Source of the DNA: Streptomyces chrestomyceticus JCM 4735
GTDB taxonomy: Bacteria > Actinomycetota > Actinomycetes > Streptomycetales > Streptomycetaceae
NCBI RefSeq assembly: GCF_003865135.1
Contig: NZ_BHZC01000001.1
Location: 8,370,001-8,434,000 of the forward strand
DNA length: 64,000 nucleotides
Direction: 5' to 3'
Shown: in pieces, positions 19,643 through 29,200 of the stretch
Layout of the letters: each line of letters begins with the position of its first letter
Position numbering within the stretch: the stretch's first letter is position 1
Made by a program: the position numbers and the translations under genes
The notes under the pieces: generated by a model
Seen by the model: only the letters and a program-made list of their open reading frames with translations
Database searches by the model: none
Told to the model about the DNA's origin: nothing

Positions 19643-22477
19643 ATGAACGACCAGCCGGACCTCTCGGCACGCGCCCCGGAATCCGCACCCCGGCCGGGGG
19701 ACGCGCATACGGCCACCACGAACAAGGAAAAGGCCCTCTGGCTGCTGGAGCAGCTCGTCCCGGACACCGGGGTGAACAACCTGGGGCTGGCGCTCCAGGT
19801 GAGCGGCCGGCTGCGGCCGGACGTGCTCGGCGCGGCCCTGGCCGTGGTGGCCGGCCGGTTCGAGGTGCTGCGCACCGTGTTCCGTGCGAACGGCGCGGAG
19901 CTGCTCAAGGAGACCGTTCCGGCCGGGGAGTTCGCCGTCCCGGTGGAGCCGCTGGAGCTGTCCGGCGGGCCGCTGGCCGAGGACCTGACCGCGTTCGTGG
20001 ACCGGCCCTTCCCGCTCGACGGCCGGCCCTTGATCCGGGTCGCCACCGCCACCACCGCCGACGGTGACGTGCTCTGCGTGGCCGTGCACCACCTGGTGTT
20101 CGACATGGTCTCGGTCGGCGTCCTGCTGCAGGCGCTCGTCCCGGTCTACGACGCCGTCGCGGCCGGCCGGCCGCTGCCCGAGCACGCCGTCTCGCCGGTT
20201 CCGGCCCTCGCCGAGCCCGCGCCGCGCCCCGCCGACCTCGACCACTGGCGCCGTACCCTGGACGGCTTCGACCCCACCGGCCTGGACCTGTGGTGCGGCA
20301 CCCCGCGCGGGCGGCAGCCGGTGCTGGCCGGCGAGAGCGCCGTGCGGACCCTCGGCCCCCGGGCCCAGCAGGCCGCGGTCGAGCTGCAGCGTGCCGCGCG
20401 GGCGCCGATGGGCGCGGTGATGCTCGCCGCCTATGCCGCCCTGCTCGCCGCCCACGGCGCCGGCCCGGATCTGGTGATCGGCTCCCCGGTGGACGTCCGA
20501 GGGGCCGACGCCGGCGCCATCGGCTACCACGTCAACGTCGTCCCCGTCCGTATCCGGGTGGACCTCGCCGAGGGCTTCCGCCCGCTCGCCCGCCAGGCCA
20601 GGGACGCCTTCCTCGGCGCGATGGCGCACGCGCACACCTCGGTGGACGAACTCGCCGGAGAGCTGCCGGGCATCGGCACGTCCTGGCAGACCCAGCTCTT
20701 CCGGCACCTGTTCAACTTCCTCCCCGACGCGCCCGTCGGTGAGCTGCGGGTGGACGGGATGCCGACCCGGCTGCTGACGGTGGAGAACCCGCACAGCAAG
20801 TTCGACCTGGAACTGGTCGGCTCCCCGGCCCGTGCCGAACTGATGCTGCGACACTCCCGGACGCTGGCCCCCGCCGACGCCGCGGCCCTGCTGGCCCGCT
20901 TCGAGGCGCTGCTCGTCACGGCCGCCGAGGACCCGGGCCGGCCGCTCGGCGAGACGGCGGGCTGGAGCGAGCAAGACCGCGAGACGGTCGACCGGGCCAA
21001 CGACACCGCATTGGACGGCCAACCAGCCACGGTAGAGGCGGCATTCACCTCCTGGGCTCGCAGTCGTCCCGCCGATGTGGCCGTGCTGGACGGCGACCGG
21101 AGCATCACCTACGGCGAGCTGGACGCGGCCGCGGACGTCGTCCGCGAGCGGCTGGCGGACGCCGGGGTGCGGCCCGCAGAGGTGGTCGCGGTCGCGGCGG
21201 CGCCGGGCGAGACGGCTGCCGCGCTCCTCGGCTGCTGGCGGGCCGGTGCCGTCTGCCTCCCGCTCGACCCCTGCGAGGAATCGTTCCTGCAGGCCCGGCG
21301 ACTGACGCAGGCCGAGGCGAAGACCGTACTCACCGGAGCGGGAGTGCAGGTGCCCGCCGGAGTGGACCTGCCCGCCGGGGCGAACATGCCCCCCGCCCTG
21401 CCGCTGCCCGCGTTTCCCGGCACCGGCCCAGGCACCGGCCCCAAGCGCTCCGGCGCGCCCGCAGCCCCGTACGGCGACGAACCCCGACGGCACGCGCCCG
21501 CCTGCCGACTGCCCGCAGGCGAGGAGGCCGAGGCGCAGTCGGCCGTCGTGCTGAGCCACGCCGGTATCGCCGACACCGTCGCCCACTTCGCCCGGGGGCT
21601 CGGCGTCGGGCCCGGCACCGGTGTGCTGAACCTGGCCCGGCCCGGCACCCTCGCGGCGCTCTTCGACGCCGCCCTGGCGCTGAGCGTCGGCGGCCGGCTC
21701 GTGCCGGTTCCCCAGGAGGCCCGTACCGACGCCGCCGCCCTGCGCGCGGCTGCCGAACGGCACGGGGCGGACGTGCTGGCCGTACCGCCGGGCACCGCGC
21801 CCCAGGTGGTGGAGGAGCTGGGCAGCCAACTGTCCGGACTGACCGTCCTGGTCGCCGGTGACGAGCTGTCCGCACCGGCCGCGAAGGCGCTGCTCGCCGC
21901 GGACTGCCGGCTGTACTGCGGCTACGGCGCCCCGCAGACCACCGGCTGGGCCCTCGTCGGCCGGGTCACCACCCCCGAGGACACCCGCCGGGGCCGCCCG
22001 ATCGGCAACACCCGGGCGTTCGTCGCCGCCCCCGACGGGCGGGAGCTGCCCGTCGGTGTGCGCGGAGAACTCTGCCTCGCCGGCACCGGTACGGCGCTGG
22101 ACGCACCGGACGGCCCGGCCCTGCCGGACCATCCCGGATACGGGCGCCACCACCGCACCGGGCGGCTCGCCGAGTGGCAGCCGGACGGCACCCTCGTCTG
22201 GCATCCCCGCGAGCAGCCCGCTACGGACACCGTCGGGCCCACCGCCCCGGACGCCGCGGCCGACGACACCCTCGTCGGCGAGTTCGTCGCGATCTGGCAG
22301 CAACTGCTGAGCTGTGAGGTCACCGCGCAGACCCACTTCTTCGACGCGGGCGGCCACTCGCTGCTCGCCGCCGTGCTGACGCAGCAGGTCGAGGACGTCA
22401 CCGGCATCGCCCTCCAACTGCGCGACGTCTTCGAGCACCCGACCCCCGCCGCCCTGGCCGCCAGGGTGCGCCGATGA
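19643..22477 (+). CDS. NRPS-like protein C-A(degenerate)-PCP
   Basis: A 944-residue protein starting at ATG 19643, five bases after the preceding stop. The condensation domain (about 25-430) keeps the HHxxxD core as HHLVFD (His149-His150, Asp154). The adenylation region (about 460-850) has lost its working parts: the A3 P-loop (SGSTGRPKG) is deleted so that the chain runs AVVLSHAGI, A5 reads YGAPQTTGW, A7 reads HRTGRL, and the A8 and A10 segments with the catalytic lysine are missing. A low-complexity Pro/Gly stretch occupies residues about 570-605. The C-terminal PCP (about 870-940) is intact (FFDAGGHSLLAAV). So the protein should condense and carry but cannot activate an amino acid. It is paralogous to the protein at 52236, which has the opposite defect, and probably takes the chain from the ACP of the 3626 protein. 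No thioesterase or reductase domain is present. Confidence 0.9.
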   Translation: MNDQPDLSARAPESAPRPGDAHTATTNKEKALWLLEQLVPDTGVNNLGLALQVSGRLRPDVLGAALAVVAGRFEVLRTVFRANGAELLKETVPAGEFAVPVEPLELSGGPLAEDLTAFVDRPFPLDGRPLIRVATATTADGDVLCVAVHHLVFDMVSVGVLLQALVPVYDAVAAGRPLPEHAVSPVPALAEPAPRPADLDHWRRTLDGFDPTGLDLWCGTPRGRQPVLAGESAVRTLGPRAQQAAVELQRAARAPMGAVMLAAYAALLAAHGAGPDLVIGSPVDVRGADAGAIGYHVNVVPVRIRVDLAEGFRPLARQARDAFLGAMAHAHTSVDELAGELPGIGTSWQTQLFRHLFNFLPDAPVGELRVDGMPTRLLTVENPHSKFDLELVGSPARAELMLRHSRTLAPADAAALLARFEALLVTAAEDPGRPLGETAGWSEQDRETVDRANDTALDGQPATVEAAFTSWARSRPADVAVLDGDRSITYGELDAAADVVRERLADAGVRPAEVVAVAAAPGETAAALLGCWRAGAVCLPLDPCEESFLQARRLTQAEAKTVLTGAGVQVPAGVDLPAGANMPPALPLPAFPGTGPGTGPKRSGAPAAPYGDEPRRHAPACRLPAGEEAEAQSAVVLSHAGIADTVAHFARGLGVGPGTGVLNLARPGTLAALFDAALALSVGGRLVPVPQEARTDAAALRAAAERHGADVLAVPPGTAPQVVEELGSQLSGLTVLVAGDELSAPAAKALLAADCRLYCGYGAPQTTGWALVGRVTTPEDTRRGRPIGNTRAFVAAPDGRELPVGVRGELCLAGTGTALDAPDGPALPDHPGYGRHHRTGRLAEWQPDGTLVWHPREQPATDTVGPTAPDAAADDTLVGEFVAIWQQLLSCEVTAQTHFFDAGGHSLLAAVLTQQVEDVTGIALQLRDVFEHPTPAALAARVRR

Positions 22478-22537
22478 CCCGAACCCGCCCGACGCCGGCC
22501 GCGCCATCACCGGCCCACCGAACCCAGGGAAGAGACC

Positions 22538-23404
22538 ATGAGTACTGCTTTCGATGAGCACCGGCTCGCCGTCGTCGGCGCCGGCGTGATGGGCACGAAC
22601 ATCTCGGCACTGGCCCTCGGCCACGGCGTCGACGTCGTCCTGGTCGAGACGGACGAGGGCGCCCGCGACCGGGCGGACGGCACCGTGCGGCACAAGCTGC
22701 GGCACGCCCAGTTGATGAACGTACTGCCCGCGGACCGCCCGCAGGGCACGCTGACGATCACCGCGAAGCTGGACGACATCGCGGACGCCGGCACGGTCGT
22801 CGAGGCCGTCACCGAGGTCGCCGAGGTCAAGAAGGAGGTGCTCGGCGCGGCATCCGAGCTCGTCGCGCCCGGCACCACCCTGATCTCCAACACCTCCTGC
22901 ATCCCGATCGAGGAGATGGCCGCCTGGACGGCGCGCCCCGAAGACCTCCTGGGTGTGCACTTCATGAACCCCGCCTACATGATCAAGATGGTCGAGGTCA
23001 TCCGGGGCCCGCAGACTTCTCCCGCCACTCTGGAACGCGCCACCGACCTGCTCACGGTCCTGGGCCGGGAATCCCTCGTCATCGAGGACTCCGCGGGCTT
23101 CGTGATCAACCGGCTGCTGCACCCGCTGATCAACACCGCGGCCATGCTCGTCCAGGAAGGCGTGGCCTCCGTCGAGACGGTGGACAACCTGCTGCAGGGC
23201 TGCCTCGGCCACGCCACCGGGCCGCTGCGCACCGGCGACCTCATCGGCCTGGAGAACCTGGTCGACTCCCTCAATGTGCTCTACGAACGCCGCGGGGACG
23301 AGAGCTGCCGCCCCTGCGACCTGCTGCTCGCCAAGGTGCGGGACGGCCACCTGGGCCGGAAGACCGGCCGGGGCTTCTACGACTACGGAAAGGCCGCATC
23401 ATGA
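22538..23404 (+). CDS. 3-hydroxyacyl-CoA dehydrogenase-like protein of ACP-linked extender synthesis (FkbK/ZmaG type)
   Basis: A 288-residue protein with ATG 22538 behind GGGAAGAG. The N-terminal Rossmann fold shows VVGAGVMGTNIS with the GxGxxG NAD-binding turn. The middle carries GVHFMNPAYMIKMVEVIRG, matching the catalytic-His segment (HFFNP) of 3-hydroxybutyryl-CoA dehydrogenases; the C-terminal helical domain follows. In methoxymalonyl- and hydroxymalonyl-ACP pathways this enzyme oxidises the C3 hydroxyl of glyceryl-ACP. It is the first gene of a four-gene unit: its stop overlaps the ACP start (ATGA), and acyl-CoA dehydrogenase and FkbH-like genes follow, which makes the pathway call strong. 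Confidence 0.93.
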   Translation: MSTAFDEHRLAVVGAGVMGTNISALALGHGVDVVLVETDEGARDRADGTVRHKLRHAQLMNVLPADRPQGTLTITAKLDDIADAGTVVEAVTEVAEVKKEVLGAASELVAPGTTLISNTSCIPIEEMAAWTARPEDLLGVHFMNPAYMIKMVEVIRGPQTSPATLERATDLLTVLGRESLVIEDSAGFVINRLLHPLINTAAMLVQEGVASVETVDNLLQGCLGHATGPLRTGDLIGLENLVDSLNVLYERRGDESCRPCDLLLAKVRDGHLGRKTGRGFYDYGKAAS

Positions 23405-23682
23405 CCGTCGAAGGCGAAAACGCCGCCCTCACCGCCGAGACCGTGCACAAGGAACTGCTCGACTTCCTCACCGAGCGGATCCAGACCACCGTCGAGCCGG
23501 ACCAGGACCTGTTCTCCTCCGGCATGGTCTCCTCCATGTTCGCCATGCAGCTCGTCGTCCACCTGGAGGAGGCGTACGACATCGCCATCGTCGGCGGCGA
23601 CCTCAAGCTGGACAACTTCCGCACCGTGCAGACCATGACCGACCTGGTGATGCGGCTGCGGGGCACGGCGGAGGCGCACTGA
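23401..23682 (+). CDS. Free-standing acyl carrier protein for glyceryl/hydroxymalonyl units (FkbJ type)
   Basis: A 93-residue acidic protein. The carrier motif is FSSGMVSSMFAMQLV; Ser45 is the expected phosphopantetheine site, with Ser instead of the usual Asp before it. It is translationally coupled at both ends: ATGA overlap with the dehydrogenase before it and one base from the next start. In this pathway family the FkbH-like enzyme loads a glyceryl group onto this ACP, the two dehydrogenases oxidise it to a 2-hydroxymalonyl (or, after methylation, 2-methoxymalonyl) thioester, and the loaded ACP donates the unit to one PKS module. The only module in the window without a usable AT is the last one of the 3626 protein, which is therefore the likeliest acceptor. 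Confidence 0.92.
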   Translation: MTVEGENAALTAETVHKELLDFLTERIQTTVEPDQDLFSSGMVSSMFAMQLVVHLEEAYDIAIVGGDLKLDNFRTVQTMTDLVMRLRGTAEAH

Positions 23683-23683
23683 C

Positions 23684-24805
23684 ATGACAGACCCCCTGGC
23701 CGACGGGCGCGCCCTGATCAGCGAGCTCGTCGGCGACCGGGCCGGCGACTGGGACGTGGCCGGCGAACTGCCCGTAGAGACGCTGCGGACCCTGGGCGCC
23801 CGCGGCCTGCTGTGCGCGCAGGTCCCCGCCGACCATGGCGGCCTCGGCCTGAGCAGCGCCGCCAACGGCGAACTCACCGCCCACGCCGGCAGCCTGTGCA
23901 GCTCGCTGCGCTCGGTGATGACCTCACAGGGCATCGTGGCCTGGACCGTCCAGCGCTTCGGCGACCGCACCCAGCGGCGCGAGCTGCTCGCGGAGCTGAC
24001 CGGCGGCAAACTCACCGCCGTCGGCTTCAGCGAACCGGGCGCCGGCAGCGACCTGGCGGCCATGACCACCCGCATCAAGGCCGACGGAAACGGCTACGTC
24101 ATCGACGGTGAGAAGAAGTGGGTCACCGGCACCCGCTACGCCGACTTCGTGCTGATCATCGGCCGGTACGGCGACGGGGACGGCGCCGCCGCCGCGATCG
24201 TCCCCGTCGACGCGCCCGGTGTGCACATCCGGCCGGTGCCGCACCCGATGGGCTGCCGGGCCGCCGGACACGCCGACATCCGGCTGGACCAGGTACGGCT
24301 GCCCGCCTCCCACGTGCTCGGCGGCGGCGGACAGCCCCTGTCCATGCTGTTCACCACCGCCCTGACCTACGGGCGGGTGTCCATCGGATGGGGCTGCGTC
24401 GGCATCCTGCGGGCCTGCCTGGACGCGGCCGGCCGGCACGCGCAACAGCGCCACCAGGGCGAAGTGGCCCTGGCCGAGCACCAACTGGTACGCGGACACC
24501 TCGCCGACCTGATGGTCGCCGAACAGGTCGCGCTGCGCGCCTGCGAGCACGCCAGCCGGCAGTGGGACGCCGCCGCCCCTGACCTGGGCACCATGGCCGT
24601 CCTGGCCAAGCACGTCAGCGCCCAGCAGGCCGCCCGCAGCGCCGCCACCGCGGTCCAGTTGCTCGGCTCGACCGGCTCCGCCGACGGCCATGTGGTGGCC
24701 CGCGCGTTCCGTGACGCCAAGCTCATGGAACTGATCGAGGGCAGCAACGAGATCTGCCGCCTGATCCTCGCCGACCACGTGCTGTCCACCACGAAGACCG
24801 GCTGA
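23684..24805 (+). CDS. Acyl-CoA dehydrogenase-like flavoprotein of ACP-linked extender synthesis (FkbI/ZmaE type)
   Basis: A 373-residue member of the acyl-CoA dehydrogenase family at the usual length. Seen: GFSEPGAGSDLAAM in the middle domain (FAD/substrate loop), WVTGTRYADFVLIIGR after it, and LMELIEGSNEICRLI near the C-terminus, where the Glu of IEGSNEI matches the catalytic base position of the family. In FkbI/ZmaE-type pathways this enzyme completes oxidation at C3 of the glycerate-derived unit, giving the malonyl-type semialdehyde or acid on the ACP. It starts one base after the ACP stop. A 94-base gap without a visible terminator separates it from the FkbH-like gene. Confidence 0.93.
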   Translation: MTDPLADGRALISELVGDRAGDWDVAGELPVETLRTLGARGLLCAQVPADHGGLGLSSAANGELTAHAGSLCSSLRSVMTSQGIVAWTVQRFGDRTQRRELLAELTGGKLTAVGFSEPGAGSDLAAMTTRIKADGNGYVIDGEKKWVTGTRYADFVLIIGRYGDGDGAAAAIVPVDAPGVHIRPVPHPMGCRAAGHADIRLDQVRLPASHVLGGGGQPLSMLFTTALTYGRVSIGWGCVGILRACLDAAGRHAQQRHQGEVALAEHQLVRGHLADLMVAEQVALRACEHASRQWDAAAPDLGTMAVLAKHVSAQQAARSAATAVQLLGSTGSADGHVVARAFRDAKLMELIEGSNEICRLILADHVLSTTKTG

Positions 24806-24899
24806 CCCGCCGGAGATCCGCCCCGCCGTCCCCGTCCCTCTGACTCCCCCCGGCCCGCGTCGTCCGCGGGCCACGCGAGCGAAGCCCGTAGGAGAACTC

Positions 24900-26042
24900 G
24901 TGGCCGACAAGACAACCCTCGTGAAGTGCCTGGTCTGGGACCTGGACAACACCATCTGGGACGGCACCCTGCTGGAGGACGCGAACGTCGAACCGTTCCC
25001 CGGCATCCTGGACACCCTCGTGGAGCTGGACTCCCGCGGCATCCTGCACTCCGTCTCCAGCAAGAACGACCACGACCTGGCCTGGAAGCGGCTGGAGGAA
25101 CTGGGCCTGGCCGAGTACTTCGTGCACCCCCGGATCGGCTGGGGCCGCAAGTCCGACGCGGTCCGCGAGATAGCCGAGCGGCTGAACTTCGCCGAGAAGA
25201 CCATCGCGTTCATCGACGACCAGCCCGCCGAGCGCGCCGAGGTCACCTACGGTGCCCCGGACGTCCGCTGCTACCCGGCCGAACAGGCCACCTCGCTCAC
25301 CGGACTGCCCGAGTTCAGCCCGGCGACCGTCACCGTCGACTCCCGCCGGCGCCGCGAGATGTACCAGGCAGGCGCCCGCCGGGACGCCGAGAAGGAAACC
25401 TTCAACGGCCCCGACGAGGACTTCCTGCGCAGCCTCGACCTGGTCATGACCATCAAGCGGGCCGACGAGGAAGACCTCTCCCGCGTCGAGGAACTCACCC
25501 TGCGCACCAGCCAGATGAACGCGACCGGTGTGCACTACTCGGACGCAACGCTGCGCGCGCTGCTGGCCGACCCCGACCACGAGGTGCTGACCGTCACCCT
25601 CACCGACCGCTTCGGCCCGCACGGCGCGGTGGGCGTCCTCCTCCTGGAGCGCCACCCGCGGCTGTGGCACCTCAAGCTGCTGGCGACCTCCTGCCGGGTG
25701 GTCAGCTTCGGCGCCGGCTCGGTGATCCTCAACTGGCTCATCGACCAGGCGGCACAGGCCGGCGCGCACCTCGCCGCCGACTTCCGGCGCACCGAACGCA
25801 ACCGCATGATGGACATCGCCTATCGGTTCGCCGGCTTCGGCGACGATGCCTGCGCCTGCCTTGCCGCGCTCGGAGCCGCCGCCGGGGAGGGCGTTCAGAG
25901 GCTGCACCTGCTCGCCGAACGGCGCGAGGGGCCGTCGACCATGCGTCTGCTCGCACCTGAACTGGCGCCGGGCGGCGGGGAGATGGCTCCCGAGACCGGG
26001 AAGACGATCTCTGACACTGGGGAGAAGGCCCCCGTCGGCTGA
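24900..26042 (+). CDS. FkbH-like HAD-family glyceryl-ACP synthase
   Basis: A 380-residue protein with a GTG start behind TAGGAGAAC. The N-terminal half is a HAD fold with [10 protein letters not shown] (Asp14, Asp16 of the DxDxT motif) and [18 protein letters not shown] completes the phosphatase-like site. The C-terminal half (from about residue 180) is the GNAT-like domain of FkbH proteins, e.g. [13 protein letters not shown]. Family knowledge: these enzymes dephosphorylate 1,3-bisphosphoglycerate and attach the glyceryl group to a dedicated ACP. With the three genes before it, this completes the set for hydroxymalonyl-ACP. No O-methyltransferase (FkbG type) occurs in this unit or elsewhere in the window, so methoxymalonyl is possible only if a methyltransferase is encoded elsewhere. 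Confidence 0.95.
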   Translation: MADKTTLVKCLVWDLDNTIWDGTLLEDANVEPFPGILDTLVELDSRGILHSVSSKNDHDLAWKRLEELGLAEYFVHPRIGWGRKSDAVREIAERLNFAEKTIAFIDDQPAERAEVTYGAPDVRCYPAEQATSLTGLPEFSPATVTVDSRRRREMYQAGARRDAEKETFNGPDEDFLRSLDLVMTIKRADEEDLSRVEELTLRTSQMNATGVHYSDATLRALLADPDHEVLTVTLTDRFGPHGAVGVLLLERHPRLWHLKLLATSCRVVSFGAGSVILNWLIDQAAQAGAHLAADFRRTERNRMMDIAYRFAGFGDDACACLAALGAAAGEGVQRLHLLAERREGPSTMRLLAPELAPGGGEMAPETGKTISDTGEKAPVG

Positions 26043-26051
26043 CGCGCCGAC

Positions 26052-26074
26052 GCCCGGCGGCCCGTCCGCCGGGC
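26052..26074 (+). terminator. Hairpin between the FkbH-like gene and the loading-module PKS gene
   Basis: A 9-bp perfect stem (gcccggcgg/ccgccgggc) with a 5-base loop, 10 bases after the FkbH-like stop, without a T run. It may be a weak terminator or attenuator. The rest of the 191-base gap up to 26234 shows no other feature. Confidence 0.45.
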
Positions 26075-26233
26075 ATAACGGGCCAGGCGCCCGCCGTGCA
26101 CCGCACCCGACGCCTTTCTCCCACCCCTTTCGCTGAGCCTGCCCGCGGCAGCCGTCCGGCCCATCGGCCCCGTTCCCGGCCGAAGGACCGGCGAGCGGGT
26201 ACCGCAGTCAACTTCCGGAATGCCGAGGGACTT

Positions 26234-29200
26234 GTGAACGACACCGATGGGCCGGCCCTGAAGGACACCGCCGCAGCCGGCGCACAGCCTTTGGCGATCG
26301 TCGGTATGAGCTGCCGCTACCCCGGCGGGGTCCGTTCACCCGATGACCTGTGGAAGCTGCTGGCCGAAGGCGGCCAGGGGCTCTCCGACTTCCCGCAGGA
26401 CCGCGGCTGGAACCTCGGCTCGCTGCACGGCCAGGACCCGGACGGCACCGGAACCACGTACCTCACCCGAGGCGGATTCCTCGACGACGCCGCCGGTTTC
26501 GACGCCGCCTTCTTCGGCATTCCGCCGCGCGAGGCCCAGGCCATGGACCCCCAGCAGCGGCTGCTCCTGGAGGCATCCTGGGAGGCGCTGGAGAACGCCG
26601 CCCTCCTCCCCGCAGACCTCCGCGGCACCCGCACCGGCGTGTTCGTGGGCGCCGAACCCAGGGAGTACGGCCCCCGGCCGCACAGCGCACCAGGCAGTGC
26701 CAAGGGCCACCTGTTCACCGGCACCTCGCCCGGCGTGATGTCCGGCCGGATCTCCTACCTGCTGGGACTGCACGGTCCGTCGCTCACCGTGGACACCTCC
26801 GCCTCCAGCTCCCTGGTCGCCATCCACCTCGCGGCGCAGGCGCTGCGGACCGGCGACTGCTCGCTGGCGCTGGCCGGCGGTGTGTCCGTGATGTCCACCC
26901 CGGGGAACTTCATCGCCTTCAGCGGCCTGCGGGCCCTGTCGGCCGACGGGGTCTGCCGGCCCTTCTCGGCCGCCGCCGACGGCACCGTGTGGTCCGAAGG
27001 CGTCGGCCTGATCGTCCTGGAGCGCCTGTCCGACGCCGTACGCAACGGCCACCCCGTGCTGGCCGTGCTGCGCGGTTCGGCCATCAACTCCGACGGCACC
27101 GGCGAGGGCCTGACCGCGCCGAACGGCAGCGCCCAGCAGGCCGTCATCCGCCGCGCCCTGGCCGACGCGCACCTGACCGCCGACCAGGTGGACGCGGTGG
27201 AGGCGCACGGCACGGGGACGCGGCTGGGTGACCCGATCGAGGCGCGGGCGCTGCTGGCCACTTACGGTCAGGAGCGTCCCGAGGGCCGGCCGTTGTGGCT
27301 GGGTTCGGTGAAGTCCAACATCGGCCACACCCAGGCCGCCGCCGGTGTCGCGGGTGTCATCAAGATGGTGCTCGCCCTGTGCCACGGCGAACTCCCCGCG
27401 ACCTTGCACGCACACGAGCCCACCCCCAGGGTGGACTGGTCCTCCGGCGGGGTACGGCTGCTGACCACTCCGGCACCGTGGCCGGCCGGTGCCCGCACCC
27501 GCCGCGCCGGGGTCTCCGGCTTCGGCCTCGGTGGCACCAACGTGCACCTTCTTTTGGAGGAGGGGCCGGCTGTATCCCCGGCACAGGAGGTTGAAGCCGT
27601 CGAGGAGGCCGGGGGGCCTGCGGTTCCGGTGGTGGCTGGTGCCGGTGCGTGGGTGCTGTCTGGGCGGACTGCTGGGGCGTTGGCGGCGCAGGCTGGGCGG
27701 CTGGGGGAGTGGACGGGGGCGCGTCCGGAGCTGGAACCGGCCGATGTGGCGTGGTCGCTGGCTGCCGGGCGTTCGGTCTTCGAGCACCGGGGTGTCGTGG
27801 TGGGTACGGGGCGTGCTGAGCTGCTCGGGGGTGTGAGGAGCCTGGCGTCGGGTGTTCCGGGTGGGGCCGTGGTATCCGGTGTGGCTCGGTCGGGTGTTCG
27901 GCCGGTGTTTGCTTTTGCTGGTCAGGGTTCGCAGTGGGTGGGGATGGGGCGGGAGCTGGCGGGGGTTTCGCCGGTGTTCGCGGGGCGGCTGGCGGAGTGT
28001 GCTGCGGCGTTGGAGCCGTACGTTGACTGGTCGCTCAGCGACGTCCTGGCGGGTACGGAGGGCGTTCCTGCGATGGAGGCTGCCGATGTCGTCCAGCCCG
28101 CGCTGTGGGCGGTGATGGTGTCGCTGGCCGCTGTCTGGGAGGCGGCCGGTGTCGCCCCGGAGGCGGTGGTCGGTCACTCGCAAGGCGAGATTGCCGCTGC
28201 CACGGTCGCCGGGATGCTCTCGCTTGAGGATGGCGCGCGTGTGGTGGCGTTGCGGTCGCGTGCGCTGAAGGTGCTGGCGGGTGCCGGTGGCATGCTGTCG
28301 GTCAGTCGTCCGGCGGCGGAGGTCGAGGAGCGTCTGGCCCGGTTCGGCGACCGGCTGTCCCTGGCGGCGGTCAACGGTCCGTCGGCGACGGTGGTGTCCG
28401 GTGAGCCGGAGGCTCTGGAGGAGCTGAGGGCGGAGTTCGAGGCGGAGGGCGCCCGGGCCCGCATGGTGGCGGTGGACTACGCCTCCCACTCCGCTCAGGT
28501 GGACCGGCTGGAGGAGGAGATCACCTCTGTCCTGGCCGGAATCTCCCCGCGCCGGGGCAGGGTCCCGATGGTGTCCGCGATGACCGGCGAGACGCTGACC
28601 GGCGAGGAGCTGGATGCCGGTTACTGGTTCCGCAGCCTGCGAGCGACGGTGCATTACGACCGTGCGGTGCGGGTGCTGGCCGGTCGTGGGCATCAGGTGT
28701 TCGTCGAGGTGACACCGCATCCGGTGCTGGTCGGTGCCATGCACGACACCCTTCAGGACCTCGCCCGGGGGGCCGGTCCTGGCGCGATACCGGGCGCTGT
28801 TTGCGGGACGCTGCGGCGGGACAACGGCGGCGCCGAGCGTCTGCTGGCCTCGCTGGCCGAGGCGTACGTCAACGGGGCGTCGGTGGACTGGCAGGCAGTG
28901 CTCCCCGCTGGGAAGCGGGTGGAGCTGCCGACGTACGCGTTCCAGCACGAGCGGTACTGGCTCGACGCCGACGCTCCCACGCAGCCGGCCGAGGAGCCGC
29001 AGACCGCGGACCTCACCGCTGCCACCGACACGACCGCAGGGTGGGGGCTGCGCGGACAGCTCGCCGGCCGGCCGGAGCCCGAACAGCACCAGCTCGTTCT
29101 GGACCTGGTCATCACGCAGGCCGCAGCCGTACTCGGCCATGCGGCACCGGCAGCCCTGGACCCCGCGCGTACCTTCAAGGAACTGGGCTTCGACTCGGTG

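Noticed and set aside
26096..26233. Upstream GTG start for the loading-module PKS
   Set aside because: The extra 46 residues are Arg/Pro-rich and unlike a PKS N-terminus; GTG 26234 has a GAGGGA site and leads directly into the KS.
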